DNA of 50,658 nucleotides, from positions 1-50,658 of the forward strand of contig NZ_JAIUZY010000019.1 of assembly GCF_020171625.1 (NCBI RefSeq), given 5' to 3'. The position numbers and the translations under genes are program-made. Of this stretch, positions 19,263-29,453 are shown in pieces (position 1 is the stretch's first letter; every line of letters begins with the position of its first letter). Origin of the DNA: Salipiger bermudensis (GTDB lineage: Bacteria > Pseudomonadota > Alphaproteobacteria > Rhodobacterales > Rhodobacteraceae). The notes beneath the pieces are model-generated. The model saw nothing but the letters and a program-made list of their open reading frames with translations, had not been told where the DNA came from and searched no databases.

Positions 19263-22076
19263 TTACAGCCACTCGAGGCCGGGCTCGACCAGACCGGTGT
19301 CGCCTATGCCGGACAGGGTCAGCGAATGGCCCCCTCCGATGGAGAGGGTCAGGTCGCCATCGACCACGCGAGCCGATTGCAGGATATGTTCGAGGCTTTC
19401 TCCAGTTAGGCCGGGGTCGATCAGTAGCGTGTCGGAGCCTGTGGCGAAGTCGCTGATGGTATCCTGCCCCCCGGTGAACACGAAGCTGTCGCGCCCGGTG
19501 CCGCCTTCGAGCACGTCGTTGCCCGCGCCGCCGTCCAGTGTGTCGTGCCCGGCCCGGCCATAGAGCCTGTCATTGCCCAAACGCCCATTGATGCGGTTGC
19601 CCTGCGCATCGCCGCTTAGATTGTCGTCGCGCAGGGTGCCGGCCAGATCCTCGACGTCGCGATAGCTGTCACCACGGGAAATGCCGGTGTTTCGTGACGG
19701 GTTGGCCATGTCGATGCGCAAGCCGGGGAAGGAATCCCGATAGTCGGCCACGTCGCGCCCTGCTCCGCCGTCCAGCACGTCGGCGCCGCTGCCGCCGCGC
19801 ATCACGTCATTGCCCGTGCCGCCGTGCAGTGTATCGTCGCCCCAGCGCCCGAACAGCCAGTCGTTGCCACCCTCCCCCCAGAGCTCGTTCGCGCCGATCT
19901 CGCCGCGCAGATTATCGTCCCCGGACCCGCCAATCATATTCTCGATGGAATAGAGCCTGTCCCCGCCGGCTTCTCCAGTGTTCAACTCAGGCCAACGGGG
20001 GTCGACCCGCACGCCACTGTCCCGCGCCGCGTAGAGTACTGTATCGTTTCCCGACCCGCCGGCGATATCGTCCGCGCCGAGCCCCCCGAGCAGCAGGTCG
20101 TCCCCGTCGCCGCCCGAGAGCGTGTCGCGGCCTGCACCGCCTTCCAGCGTGTCGTTGCCGCTCCAACCAAGTAACTTGTCGTGGCCGCCCTCGCCCGCCA
20201 GACGATTTGCTGCGGCGCTGCCCCCGAGAACGTCGGCGTAGGCTGAGCCGGACAGGTGCTCAATCGAGCCATAGACGTCGCCTGAAGCCTCGCCTGTGTT
20301 GCTCCGGGGCCTGCCGAGATCGGCCCTCAGGCCAGCGGCAGCATTGGCATAGTCGACCGTGTCGCTACCACTGCCGCCTGCGAAGGTATCGGCCCCGGGG
20401 CCGCTGGCGAGCAGGTCGTCGCCGGGACCGCCGGAGATCGTACCGCCACTGGCTTCGGTGGCGGGCGGAGGCGGCGGTGCCTCGGGCGGCGTTTCGGGCT
20501 GAGGGGACGACGGAAGCCCGAGGAGCGTGGCCTCCGCCGCCAGCTCCTCGGGCGAGGGCAGCGGGCCGAGCGACAGGCTGCGGGGTTTCGGGCTGCTCTT
20601 GGGGGCGACATGGGACAGGCCGACAATGCGCCACTCGGCTATGTCGGCGGCGGAGAGCCGAGCGCCGTCGGCGGTGTGAAGCTCGATCTCCTCTTCTTCG
20701 TAACGCAGCACCGCTCCATAGGAGGTGCCCGAGATCTCGAGCTGGTCGGGGCTGTAGAGCCGCTCGAAGGCGCTCAGGTCGAGCCGGTCCTGCACTGGGT
20801 CGAAGTCGAGGATCGTGTCGCGTTCGCCGTCTTCCGTGAAGACGAAAACATCGTCGCCGTCGCCGCCCGACAGGGTGTCACGGTCGGCGCCGTCGAGCAG
20901 GATGTCATCGCGGTCGCCGCCGCTCAGCCGCTCGGCGCCGGCAGCGCCGGCGACCAGTTCCCCGATCGCACCGAGATCGATCGCGAGCTGGGTCACCCCG
21001 GGGGTGAAGGCTCCGGCAGCCAGCACGTGCAGCTTGTCGCCGATCACCGTGGCTTCGAGCCCACCGATCCGGCCCAGCGTCATTCCCGGCTGGTCCTCGA
21101 TGGTGGCCAACTCGAGCAATCGACCGCCTGGCAGCAGGGTGAGCAGGGTGAGCAGGGTGAGCCCGCCATCACTGCCGGCGGCCAGAACGTAGACCCGGTC
21201 GCCGACGCTGACTGTTTCGAGCAACCCGGCCCCGGCGAAGCGGGTGTGGGTGCCGTCGATCACGTGGTCGGTGAGGGCCAAGGCACCGCTCGGGGCCACC
21301 GAGAAGACGGTGAGCGAGGAGGACGAAGCGCAGGCGGCGATCAGGTAGCCCTGCCCGCCGCTCCCCACCGCCGCGAGGGCGGTGGGCATGGCCAGCCCCA
21401 CCCCCTGCCCGGCGCCGAGCGCGAAACCGGCTTCGGGCAGCCCGTCGGCGCCGAGCCGGTAGCTCAGCACGCAGTCGTCGGTCTGGCTGGCGGCGAAGAG
21501 GTAGCTGACGTCGCCGCGGGTAAGGCTGGCCAGGGCGGGGATGTCATGCTGGCCGGTGCCCGGCGCATCGCTGTGCCCGGAGCTACGCAGGCTGCCGCTC
21601 TCGGTCCAGAGCCCGTCAGTGCCGCTGTCGTAGATCCGCAATCCCGGCTCGCGGGCATGCACGGCGTAGAGCCGGGCGCTGCCGCCGCTCTCGATCGTCA
21701 CCGCCTCGGCCAGCGGCGGCCGCGGCTCGGCGAAGCTCATGTCCTGCGGCGCCGACAGCCCGCCCTGCGGCACGATCGCCAGCGCCTGTGGCGCGGCGGT
21801 GGCGCGGCCGAGGCTCATGAGCCGGACACCCTGTGGTAGATTGAGCAGCGCGAGATCTGCGGCCATCCCAGCGACGGCGTTGCCGCCGACGCCCTCGCGG
21901 TCGAGCAGGCTCAGCCCGTCGGCTTCGACACGCAGCGCGGTCATGCCCATGGCCAGGCCGGTGGAGAGATAGAGCACCGGGCCTTGCGCGGACTCGTGCA
22001 GGGCGCTGCCGCCGACGCCGGTGAGAAAGGCTGCGTTGGTGTCGTCGAAGGTCGCGACATGCCGGATTGAAACCAT
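19263..22076 (-). CDS. RTX protein with propeller-like N-terminal domain
   Basis: 937 residues from ATG 22076 ([14 protein letters not shown]), chosen because GGAGGGG lies six bases upstream; the frame is open for 58 more codons. Residues about 1-390 contain repeated strands such as [33 protein letters not shown] and [14 protein letters not shown], suggesting a beta-propeller. A first RTX block with [18 protein letters not shown] is at about 400-470. A proline-rich linker ([17 protein letters not shown]) separates it from a second RTX block (about 560-910) shared almost fully with the CAP-RTX protein. First gene of the minus-strand RTX cluster. Secretion by type I machinery is expected. Confidence 0.83.
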   Translation of the reverse strand: MVSIRHVATFDDTNAAFLTGVGGSALHESAQGPVLYLSTGLAMGMTALRVEADGLSLLDREGVGGNAVAGMAADLALLNLPQGVRLMSLGRATAAPQALAIVPQGGLSAPQDMSFAEPRPPLAEAVTIESGGSARLYAVHAREPGLRIYDSGTDGLWTESGSLRSSGHSDAPGTGQHDIPALASLTRGDVSYLFAASQTDDCVLSYRLGADGLPEAGFALGAGQGVGLAMPTALAAVGSGGQGYLIAACASSSSLTVFSVAPSGALALTDHVIDGTHTRFAGAGLLETVSVGDRVYVLAAGSDGGLTLLTLLTLLPGGRLLELATIEDQPGMTLGRIGGLEATVIGDKLHVLAAGAFTPGVTQLAIDLGAIGELVAGAAGAERLSGGDRDDILLDGADRDTLSGGDGDDVFVFTEDGERDTILDFDPVQDRLDLSAFERLYSPDQLEISGTSYGAVLRYEEEEIELHTADGARLSAADIAEWRIVGLSHVAPKSSPKPRSLSLGPLPSPEELAAEATLLGLPSSPQPETPPEAPPPPPATEASGGTISGGPGDDLLASGPGADTFAGGSGSDTVDYANAAAGLRADLGRPRSNTGEASGDVYGSIEHLSGSAYADVLGGSAAANRLAGEGGHDKLLGWSGNDTLEGGAGRDTLSGGDGDDLLLGGLGADDIAGGSGNDTVLYAARDSGVRVDPRWPELNTGEAGGDRLYSIENMIGGSGDDNLRGEIGANELWGEGGNDWLFGRWGDDTLHGGTGNDVMRGGSGADVLDGGAGRDVADYRDSFPGLRIDMANPSRNTGISRGDSYRDVEDLAGTLRDDNLSGDAQGNRINGRLGNDRLYGRAGHDTLDGGAGNDVLEGGTGRDSFVFTGGQDTISDFATGSDTLLIDPGLTGESLEHILQSARVVDGDLTLSIGGGHSLTLSGIGDTGLVEPGLEWL
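21134..21160 (-). repeat. Three perfect 9-bp tandem repeats in a coding region
   Basis: GCAGGGTGA occurs three times head to tail at 21134, 21143 and 21152, giving LTL-type triplets in the propeller-like domain of the RTX protein. Being a multiple of three, copy changes would keep the frame. Confidence 0.9.
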
Positions 22077-22306
22077 GGCACCCCTCCGTTTCGAGGTGCC
22101 CCCACGCCGCCGACACTGGTGGCGGGGATTTAACCGCAGCTTTGGAGTGAATGTCGGAAAATGGGCATTTCCGGACAGATTTCGCCGACTGGCGGGGCCC
22201 GCTGCCGGAACGGCTCTGGTGTGTCGATGGACGAACCGGTAGGGATACACTAAGGATGAAAACCGGCCCCCGGAATTGCCCGGAAAGCTGGACGAAGGAA
22301 CTACGA

Positions 22307-23278
22307 ATGCGGAAGCTCTTGCTGCACATCGGGCATGGCAAGACCGGATCCAGCATGTTGCAGTCGAGCTTTCGACTGAGCCGTGCGCGACTGGCGGGAA
22401 CCGGGATTATCTACGGCTCGGGAGCCGACGAGAACGTCACCGATGAATTGCAGATCACCTCTGGCAACGGCACCGGGCTAGTCTCGCAGCCCGGCGCGTT
22501 GGCCAGAACGCTGGCCCCCCATGCCGACGGCACCGAGCACCTGTTCTTCTCCAGCGAATTGCTGTTCTCGGAGTTCGTCAAGCTGAACGACCCGCAGCGG
22601 CTGATCGCCGATGCCCGCTCGGCTGGGTTCGCGGGCATCTCTATTCTGCTCTTCGTGCGCGATCCGATGGGCCATGCCTCGTCGCTGTGGCAGCAGGGTG
22701 TAAAGCGCGGAGGCAAGACCGATCCGATCGAGGTCGCCTACCAGGCCTACAAGTTCCCGGCACTGGTCTCGAAATTCCTGCGCACGGTGCAGCCGGTGGA
22801 CGGGTTCGAGGTGACGCTGCGCAACTACTCGGCCTGCCGCAAGAGCCTGCTGACCGAGACCGAGAGCTGGCTCGGGGTGCCCGAGGGCACGCTGGTGGCG
22901 CCCAAGGCGACGCGGGTGAACCGCTCGATGACCCGGGCCGAGCTCGAGCTGCAGATGGCGTTCAACGCGCATCTGGGAAAATGCGGCGACCTGATCAGCG
23001 ATCCGCTCTGCGAAAAACTGCATGACGTGGACCCTGACGACATCCGTCCCTCCGTCGAGGTACAGCAGGCTTGTTGGGACCGGCTTCAACCCCCCATCCG
23101 GGTGGTCAACGCCGCCCTGCCCGAGGATCACCGCTATCGCTTCGACGTCAAAGAACCGCCCTCTGATGAGGGCAACCTAGAGTTCACCCCTGAGCAGGTG
23201 AAGGTCTTCGTCACCAGCATTTGCGAGCGGATGAGGCGGATGCGCGAGATGAACCAGAAGCTTCAGCGCCGGGGGTGA
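22307..23278 (+). CDS. Sulfotransferase-like P-loop protein
   Basis: 323 residues from ATG 22307, which is preceded by AAGGA at seven bases; the frame is open from 22151. The N-terminus [20 protein letters not shown] matches the 5'-phosphosulfate-binding loop of bacterial sulfotransferases (HxGxxKTGTTxLQ). [17 protein letters not shown] near residue 125 matches the 3'-phosphate-binding region with its conserved Arg and Ser. The likely role is transfer of sulfate from PAPS to a sugar in the cytoplasm before export. It begins the plus-strand decoration cluster, divergent from the RTX cluster, and ends 89 bases before the next gene. The family is diverse, and sulfation of this polysaccharide is inferred. 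Confidence 0.65.
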   Translation: MRKLLLHIGHGKTGSSMLQSSFRLSRARLAGTGIIYGSGADENVTDELQITSGNGTGLVSQPGALARTLAPHADGTEHLFFSSELLFSEFVKLNDPQRLIADARSAGFAGISILLFVRDPMGHASSLWQQGVKRGGKTDPIEVAYQAYKFPALVSKFLRTVQPVDGFEVTLRNYSACRKSLLTETESWLGVPEGTLVAPKATRVNRSMTRAELELQMAFNAHLGKCGDLISDPLCEKLHDVDPDDIRPSVEVQQACWDRLQPPIRVVNAALPEDHRYRFDVKEPPSDEGNLEFTPEQVKVFVTSICERMRRMREMNQKLQRRG

Positions 23279-23367
23279 CATGGCGCGCGGATCCAATCAG
23301 GATCTGCAGCGAAACGGCCTTTTCCAAGGACAGCATTCAAGGCCGTGCGCGGCTGCATGAGGATCAA

Positions 23368-26300
23368 ATGGCAGGAACCCACAAAACGGCCGCCGGCAGC
23401 GAGATTTCAGGCTATGTCGAAGGCGTGACGGAGAGAACGCTCTCGGGGTGGGCCTATGACGCGAAGGCCCCCGATCGGCCGCTTGAAATGGAGCTGCTGG
23501 TCGACGACCAAGTCCGCGCCGTCTTCCTGGCCGAGATCGACCGCCCGGACGTGCAAGATGCCGGCCATCCCGCCCTGACCTGCGGCTTCTCGCTGACCCT
23601 GCCGCGCGACGTGCCCGCCGGGAAAAAGGTGTCTCTGACGGTCCGCGCCAGGGCGTCCGGCACGGTGATCGAGGGCGGTGCGCTGCGTGTCCGCCTGCCC
23701 GAGCCCGATCTCGAGGAGAAGCTGCCCGAGATTGCCTCCGCAGCCCCGGCGGCGCCCGAAGAGCCCCCGTTCCCGCTCGCCGGCGGGGTCGAGCAGATCG
23801 ACACCGGCGGCATCATCGGCTGGGTCCAGGACCCCGCGGACCCGGGACGTGCCGTCGACCTGTGCATCCTGGTGGATGGCGAGGTTGCCGGCATGGCGGT
23901 GGCGGACCAGCCGCGCCAGGACGTGCAGGAGGCAGGGCATGCCCGGCTCAACTGCGGCTTCCGCGTCGCGCTGCCCGAGGCGGCGCTGGACGGGCGCAAG
24001 CATCGGATCCGGGTGATCGACAACGACAGCAACTGCATGCTGCCCGGCGGCGAGGTCGAACTGGCGGCCAGTTTCGAGGGCGTCGCCTTCCTGCGCCCCG
24101 GCGCCGGGGTGATCGCCGGCTGGGCGCGGCCCGGTCGCCACGTACGGCTGCGCTTCGGCGACGCGCCGCCGGTCACCGTGCCGCTCGACCGACCGGTCGC
24201 GGGGTTCCTCGCCGACAACATTTGCGGCTTCGAATGCCCGGTGCCCGAGGCGTTGCGCGACGGTGCCTGGCACGAGGTCAGCGTCGAACATCCCGGCAGC
24301 GGGGCACCGCTCGATGGCAGCCCGCTGAACATCCGCCTGGCGCCCTCGGGCCTGCCGCAGGTGGTCGAGACTGCGATGCTCGGCCGGCGTTTCCACGGCA
24401 GCATCGTCGACGACCGCGGCCTGCCGCTGCAGATCGACCTGGCGGTCGAGACCGGCGGCCGGCGCCTGCTCGAGACGCGCTCTGACCATGCCCGCACGGA
24501 TCCGTCCCCGGATGGCGAGCCGCGTCCGAGCAACCGCTTTTCCTTCCCGGTGCCGCACGGCGCGACGGAGCTGTCCCTTCTGGAGCTTCTGGCGGATGGC
24601 ACGTCCCGCCGCCTGGCCACCTGCGCGATCACCGAGGCCGGTGAGGGCGAGGTGATCCCCTCGCTGGCCCAGGAGATCTCGGATCGCACCCTGTCGGACC
24701 CCGAGCGGCTTGCCACGATCCGGGCCAGGTTCGAGGCCTTCTGCAAGGATCCCGGCACGTTGTTCGACCCGGTCTGGTACGGGCTGGCGCATATGGGGCG
24801 CAGCGATACGGACACCGATCCCACCGAGGCGCTGCAGCATTACGCCTCCTCGGGCCACGCCGCCGGGGCCTCGCCCCTGCCTGCCTTCGACGAGGCCGAA
24901 ACGCGCCGGGCCTTCCCGGCGATCGACCGCGCGGTCAAGGCCGGCCGCGTGCCTTGCGCCTTCGCGGTCTGGCTCCATCTCGGCGAGGGCGTGCTGCCTC
25001 TGGCCGGCACCGAAACGGACGCCGCGGCAGGGGCGATGACACCGGCCCCCGAAGTCCACGTGGCCCGGCTCGGCCGGCCGACGGCCGGACGCGAGCCGGC
25101 CACATCTGTCTATGCTGCCTGGCTGGCCCGCCTCGGGCTCGAACCCGAGACACGACTGGCGCTGGAAGAAGACGAGGCCCGCGCCCGCGCCTTCATCCGC
25201 AGCCATCCGCTGACCCGCAAGCCGCTGGTGAGCATCATCATGCCCACCTACAACCGCGCCTACACCATCGGCGACGCCATCCAGTCGGCGCTGGACCAGG
25301 GCTACGACAATTTCGAGCTGCTGATCTGCGACGATGCCAGCGACGACAAGACCCCCGAGGTCATCAAGCAATTCGACGATCCGCGCATCCGCTACTTCCA
25401 GTTCGCCAAGAGCAACGGCGCGGGCACCCGTAACAAGGGGCTGCGCTTCGCTCGGGGCGAGATCATCGCCTATCTCGACAGCGACAACCTGTGGAATCCG
25501 CACTTCCTTGACCTGATGCTGCGCAAGCTGCTGCAGGACCCGGGCACCCACATCGCCTTCAGCGGCTATCTCGACACGGTCACCGTGGGCAGCCGTGTCG
25601 ATCTCGAGGCGATCTCGCACCCGGTCTTTAACCCGGTGGCACTGTCCCACAAGAACTTCATGGATCTCAACACCATCGTGCATCACCGCCGGGTCTACGA
25701 CTGGCTTGGCGGCTTCGACGGCGAGCTGCCCCGGCTGCAGGACTGGGACCTGATGCTGCGCTACACGTCGGTGTTCCGGCCCGTCGCGGTGGATCACGCC
25801 ATGGTCTACTACCGGCGCAACGTGGCCTGGGGGCAGGTGACGCACCTGCACATGGGCGGCAACGCGCAGAACCTCGTGAACGCCAAGACCCGCGCCCGGC
25901 TCGAGGAGTCGCACGTGACGCTGGATCTTGACTGGCCTGCGCGTGAGCGGCTGACACTGATCTGTGCCAAGGCTTCGAACCTTCCTGCCGCCGAGGCGCT
26001 GGGCGGGCTCGCCGCCGCCTATGCCGATGTCGAGATCGTCTCCGGAACTGCCCCTGCCGGGCCCCTGCCCGAGGGTGTGAGCCACGATGCCGAGCTCTCG
26101 GGTCTACTGGGCACGCCCGAGCGGCTGGCCTACCTGCTGTCGGTGCTGCAGGGTGGCCACGCCGTGATCTGGATCGGTGATGACGCGCCGGCCCTGCCCG
26201 CCCTGCGCCGAGCGCTTCCGTCCGACCAGCTCTTCCGGCTCGAGCTGGGCTCCGCCGGTCTGGCGCTGCGCAGCGTGCAAAGCCCGCCCGTCCATTTTCA

Positions 26301-26901
26301 CCTCGGCGCCCTGCCAGTACCGGCCTTGGCCGGCGTGACCGCGGCATCGCGGCGAGACCTTCTGGTGGTGCTTCCGGGCGCTGGCGAGGCCCCATCCGCC
26401 GAGGAGATCGCCGCACAGTTGCGTCCGCGCGGTTTCGAGGCGCTGGTGGCGCCCGCCGCCGACGACGAGGGCTGGACCCGGATTACCGCCAACCGCATCG
26501 AGACCACCGCTCCCGGGCAGGATGCCTCTGCCGAGGCCGTGTCGCGCGCCGCCCTGGCGGTGGTGCTTGCGCCCCGATCCGCGCTATCGATGGCCAACTT
26601 CGGCCTGCTGACGGCGCTCCAGGCGGCCGCGGTGCCGCTAGCCCTGCGCCCCGGTCCGCTGTCGGACGAGCTCATCAGCACCCGTTGCGCCTACCCGCTC
26701 GAACAGGACCGGCTCGACTGGATCTTTGAGAAGATCTCCAAGCTGCTGAACAGCGGCAAGGATACGGAGCGTCTGTCTAAAGCCAGCCGGACCGCCCATC
26801 GCATTGCCGAGCATCCCGAGCTGATTCAGCAGCGCCTCGCCGTCTTCCTGCAGCTTGTCGCGGCCGGCGCCGTCCGCCCGGAGGTTCACCTGAATGACTG
26901 A
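23368..26901 (+). CDS. Large multidomain GT2 glycosyltransferase with repeated N-terminal beta domains
   Basis: 1177 residues from ATG 23368 (GAGGAT just upstream; the open frame extends to 23221). Residues about 13-325 hold three copies of one domain, marked by LSGWAYD, IIGWVQDP and VIAGWARP, each followed by a short charged strand and ending in CGF; a fourth, weaker copy follows. A FDPVWY to HYASSGHAAG segment near 470-510 is the short domain often preceding glycosyltransferases. The GT2 domain at about 615-850 has VSIIMPTYNRAYT, CDDASDDKT and YLDSDNLWNP as donor and metal sites. The last 300 residues are of unknown fold. The next gene overlaps its end by eight bases, indicating translational coupling. 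Confidence 0.85.
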   Translation: MAGTHKTAAGSEISGYVEGVTERTLSGWAYDAKAPDRPLEMELLVDDQVRAVFLAEIDRPDVQDAGHPALTCGFSLTLPRDVPAGKKVSLTVRARASGTVIEGGALRVRLPEPDLEEKLPEIASAAPAAPEEPPFPLAGGVEQIDTGGIIGWVQDPADPGRAVDLCILVDGEVAGMAVADQPRQDVQEAGHARLNCGFRVALPEAALDGRKHRIRVIDNDSNCMLPGGEVELAASFEGVAFLRPGAGVIAGWARPGRHVRLRFGDAPPVTVPLDRPVAGFLADNICGFECPVPEALRDGAWHEVSVEHPGSGAPLDGSPLNIRLAPSGLPQVVETAMLGRRFHGSIVDDRGLPLQIDLAVETGGRRLLETRSDHARTDPSPDGEPRPSNRFSFPVPHGATELSLLELLADGTSRRLATCAITEAGEGEVIPSLAQEISDRTLSDPERLATIRARFEAFCKDPGTLFDPVWYGLAHMGRSDTDTDPTEALQHYASSGHAAGASPLPAFDEAETRRAFPAIDRAVKAGRVPCAFAVWLHLGEGVLPLAGTETDAAAGAMTPAPEVHVARLGRPTAGREPATSVYAAWLARLGLEPETRLALEEDEARARAFIRSHPLTRKPLVSIIMPTYNRAYTIGDAIQSALDQGYDNFELLICDDASDDKTPEVIKQFDDPRIRYFQFAKSNGAGTRNKGLRFARGEIIAYLDSDNLWNPHFLDLMLRKLLQDPGTHIAFSGYLDTVTVGSRVDLEAISHPVFNPVALSHKNFMDLNTIVHHRRVYDWLGGFDGELPRLQDWDLMLRYTSVFRPVAVDHAMVYYRRNVAWGQVTHLHMGGNAQNLVNAKTRARLEESHVTLDLDWPARERLTLICAKASNLPAAEALGGLAAAYADVEIVSGTAPAGPLPEGVSHDAELSGLLGTPERLAYLLSVLQGGHAVIWIGDDAPALPALRRALPSDQLFRLELGSAGLALRSVQSPPVHFHLGALPVPALAGVTAASRRDLLVVLPGAGEAPSAEEIAAQLRPRGFEALVAPAADDEGWTRITANRIETTAPGQDASAEAVSRAALAVVLAPRSALSMANFGLLTALQAAAVPLALRPGPLSDELISTRCAYPLEQDRLDWIFEKISKLLNSGKDTERLSKASRTAHRIAEHPELIQQRLAVFLQLVAAGAVRPEVHLND

Positions 26902-28399
26902 TACCACGCATCCCCGCCTCCTCCCGCTGCTGCACGAGGGCCTGCTGATGACCGGCCAACCCGTCGGCACCCCGCTCGAGGCGCGGGTGAACGGCGAGTC
27001 GATAACCGCCGAGGGCCCCCACCTGACGCTCGAGCCACGGCTCGGCCGCGAGCTGCGCATCGAGCTGTCGCGGAATGGAAGCCCCCTGCCCGGCTCGCCG
27101 TTGCGGCTGCGCCGGGGCGGCTGGCAGGGCCGCGTCACCGGCGTGTCGGGCCTCGTGGTCCGCGGCTTGGCCTGCGACCTCGAGCAGCCGGAACGCGACG
27201 TCGCCGTGGTGGCCTGGGGGCCGGACGGCGTCTTGGCGTTTGCCACTGCCCGCGCCGATGCGAACGGTGCCTTCACCCTGATCCTGCCCGCAAGCTTGTC
27301 CGAGACCACCCGCCGAACCATGGTGCGCGTCGGTATCGTTGGCTCGGACTGCCTGCTTGAGGGCGGACTTTTCCCAGCCGGGGGCATGACCGGTTGGAGC
27401 CCGGACCTGCGCGTTTCGGCCCCGGAACGCCCGCCGCTGTCAATTCGCATCAAGATCTCCTGTCCGACGCTCAAGGACGCCCCGGCTTGGGGTGATTACC
27501 ATTTCGCCAACTCGCTGCGGAAGTCTTTCGAGAAGATCGGCATGCGCGCCTCGGTCGATTGTCAGGACAGCTGGTACGACCGCCCCGACGACGAGGACGT
27601 GACCATTGTCCTGCGCGGCCGGCACCGCTACAAGACCGACCCCGCGAAGTTCAACATTATGTGGCTAATCTCACATCCGGACCGGATCCCTTTCGACGAG
27701 TACGCCGACTACGACCACGTTGGCGTGGCTTCGGACATCTACTGTGCCGAGCTGCGCTCGCGCGGCGTGTCGCACGCGGCACCGCTGCATCAGGCGACCG
27801 ATGCCGAGCTGTTCGGCGCCGAGTTCCCGCCCGAGCGCAAGCAGGCCTGCCTCTTCGTGGGAAATTCGCGGCGCGAGTACCGGACGATGGTGCACTGGTG
27901 CCTCGAGCGACACCTTCCGCTGGAGCTCTACGGTGGCGGCTGGGAAGACGTGGTGCCGGATGAGCTGGTGCGTGCGCAGAATATCCCCAACGCCGATCTG
28001 CCGAAGTACTATGCAGGACACCTGCTGTTGCTGAATGATCACTGGGACAGCATGCGGGACAATGGCTTCTTGTCGAACCGGCTGTTCGACGGCTCTGCCG
28101 CTGGTGCCCCGATCCTGACCGACCGGGTCCTCGGCCTGTCAGAGATCTTCGGCGACACCATCGCCACCGCCAGCACCGTCGAGGAGTTCGAGGCACAGGT
28201 GCGCGACGCCTTGGCCAACCCCGACGCCTGGACCGCCCGCGCCGCCGAGGCCCGGGCGATCGTTCTGGGGCGGCATACGTTCGATCACCGGGCGCGGGAG
28301 CTGGCAGAGGTGATGTCGAATTCGTCAAATCTGACTGTTGCTCAATTTCGTAAAACCTTCCACATCATTTCAAGAAAATCCAAAGGCGAAAATGCATAA
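26894..28399 (+). CDS. CgeB-like glycosyltransferase (GT4/GT1-type C-terminal domain)
   Basis: 501 residues, starting at an ATG overlapping the previous stop by eight bases. An N-terminal beta domain (about 70-140: LVVRGLACDLEQPERD) resembles the repeated domain of the upstream enzyme. The region from about 175 has a GDYHFANSLRKSFEKIG segment and MWLISHPDRIP. The C-terminal part (about 300-480) reads ACLFVGNSRREY, LELYGGGWED, YYAGHLLLLNDHW, GFLSNRLFDGSAAGAPILTD and TVEEFEAQVRDAL, the pattern of CgeB-like glycosyltransferases. The final 25 codons, from about 28320, are abruptly A+T-rich, in contrast to the rest of the gene and like the following genes. This suggests a recombination junction. 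Confidence 0.8.
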   Translation: MTDTTHPRLLPLLHEGLLMTGQPVGTPLEARVNGESITAEGPHLTLEPRLGRELRIELSRNGSPLPGSPLRLRRGGWQGRVTGVSGLVVRGLACDLEQPERDVAVVAWGPDGVLAFATARADANGAFTLILPASLSETTRRTMVRVGIVGSDCLLEGGLFPAGGMTGWSPDLRVSAPERPPLSIRIKISCPTLKDAPAWGDYHFANSLRKSFEKIGMRASVDCQDSWYDRPDDEDVTIVLRGRHRYKTDPAKFNIMWLISHPDRIPFDEYADYDHVGVASDIYCAELRSRGVSHAAPLHQATDAELFGAEFPPERKQACLFVGNSRREYRTMVHWCLERHLPLELYGGGWEDVVPDELVRAQNIPNADLPKYYAGHLLLLNDHWDSMRDNGFLSNRLFDGSAAGAPILTDRVLGLSEIFGDTIATASTVEEFEAQVRDALANPDAWTARAAEARAIVLGRHTFDHRARELAEVMSNSSNLTVAQFRKTFHIISRKSKGENA

Positions 28400-29420
28400 C
28401 ATGGACGTTTCCGAAAGTAGTACTTTTTTCATCACGGGTGCGGCCGGTTTTATCGGATACCACCTTTGTAAATCCCTGTTGAATGAAGGCTATAATGTCG
28501 TAGGGTTAGACGCGCTTACGAATTATTATGACATTTCTTTGAAAGAGAACCGTCTTGGGAAACTTCAGGGGCATCCAAGATTTACCTTTGTGAAGGGTCG
28601 ATTGGAAGAGCATGATATACTGGCGCAAATTCTAGAAATTCATAAGCCGGAATATATCATTCATCTAGCCGCACAGGCGGGGGTGCGTTACTCGATCGAG
28701 GCACCTAAGACATATGTCGATTCAAATCTAGTCGGAACTTTTGAACTGCTTGAAGCAGCACGAAATCAGCCGCCAAAACATCTGCTTCTCGCATCGACGT
28801 CAAGCATTTTTGGCGCAAACACTGAGATGCCCTACAAAGAAGTCAGTAAGGCTGATCACCAAATGTCCTTCTACGCTGCCACCAAGAAGGCTAACGAGGC
28901 GATGGCGCATTCCTACGCGCATCTTTTTGATCTGCCGGTCACGATGTTCCGCTTCTTTACAGTTTATGGACCATGGGGGCGGCCAGACATGGCCCTTTTT
29001 AAATTCACAAAGGCCATGCTAAAAGGTGATCCAATCGACATCTACAATAACGGAGAGATGAAGCGCGATTTTACCTATATTGACGACCTGGTCTTCTCTG
29101 TCCGCAGGTTGATTTCTTGCCCCCCGGGCAAGATGCCGGTCGACCCGGATATCGACTCGAAAAGCCCGGTAGCCCCCTTCAGGATCGTAAATATAGGAAA
29201 CTCACAGCCTGCAAAACTTATGGATTTCGTATCCTCCTTAGAGAAATCCCTTGGGATGGAAGCGAAAAAGAACTTCCTTCCGATGCAGGCCGGAGATGTA
29301 CCTGCGACATGGGCGGACACATCGCTTCTAAAGAAGCTGGTAGGTGATGCGCCTCACACCAACCTTGACGAAGGGGTCTCCAAATTCGTGGAGTGGTATA
29401 AAAGCTACTATCACATATAA
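28392..29420 (+). CDS. UDP-glucuronate 4-epimerase-type NAD-dependent sugar epimerase
   Basis: 343 residues of the extended short-chain dehydrogenase family. GAAGFIG near residue 16 is the NAD-binding turn, STSSIFG near 134 holds the catalytic Ser/Thr, and YAATKKANE near 160 the catalytic Tyr and Lys. ALTNYYDISLKENRL, AGVRYSIEAP and RFFTVYGPWGRPDMALF are characteristic of UDP-glucuronate 4-epimerases (CapI/LspL type). It would convert UDP-glucuronate made by Ugd to UDP-galacturonate. ATG 28392 overlaps the previous gene by eight bases; ATG 28401 is an alternative directly after its stop. The gene is markedly A+T-richer than most of the plasmid, suggesting a separate origin. Confidence 0.85.
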   Translation: MHNMDVSESSTFFITGAAGFIGYHLCKSLLNEGYNVVGLDALTNYYDISLKENRLGKLQGHPRFTFVKGRLEEHDILAQILEIHKPEYIIHLAAQAGVRYSIEAPKTYVDSNLVGTFELLEAARNQPPKHLLLASTSSIFGANTEMPYKEVSKADHQMSFYAATKKANEAMAHSYAHLFDLPVTMFRFFTVYGPWGRPDMALFKFTKAMLKGDPIDIYNNGEMKRDFTYIDDLVFSVRRLISCPPGKMPVDPDIDSKSPVAPFRIVNIGNSQPAKLMDFVSSLEKSLGMEAKKNFLPMQAGDVPATWADTSLLKKLVGDAPHTNLDEGVSKFVEWYKSYYHI

Positions 29421-29453
29421 TCGAAAACCAAACCACACAGGGTTATATGAAGT

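Noticed and set aside
23407-26085. 892-codon minus-strand open frame
   Set aside because: Antisense to the 1177-residue glycosyltransferase, with composition typical of a shadow frame.
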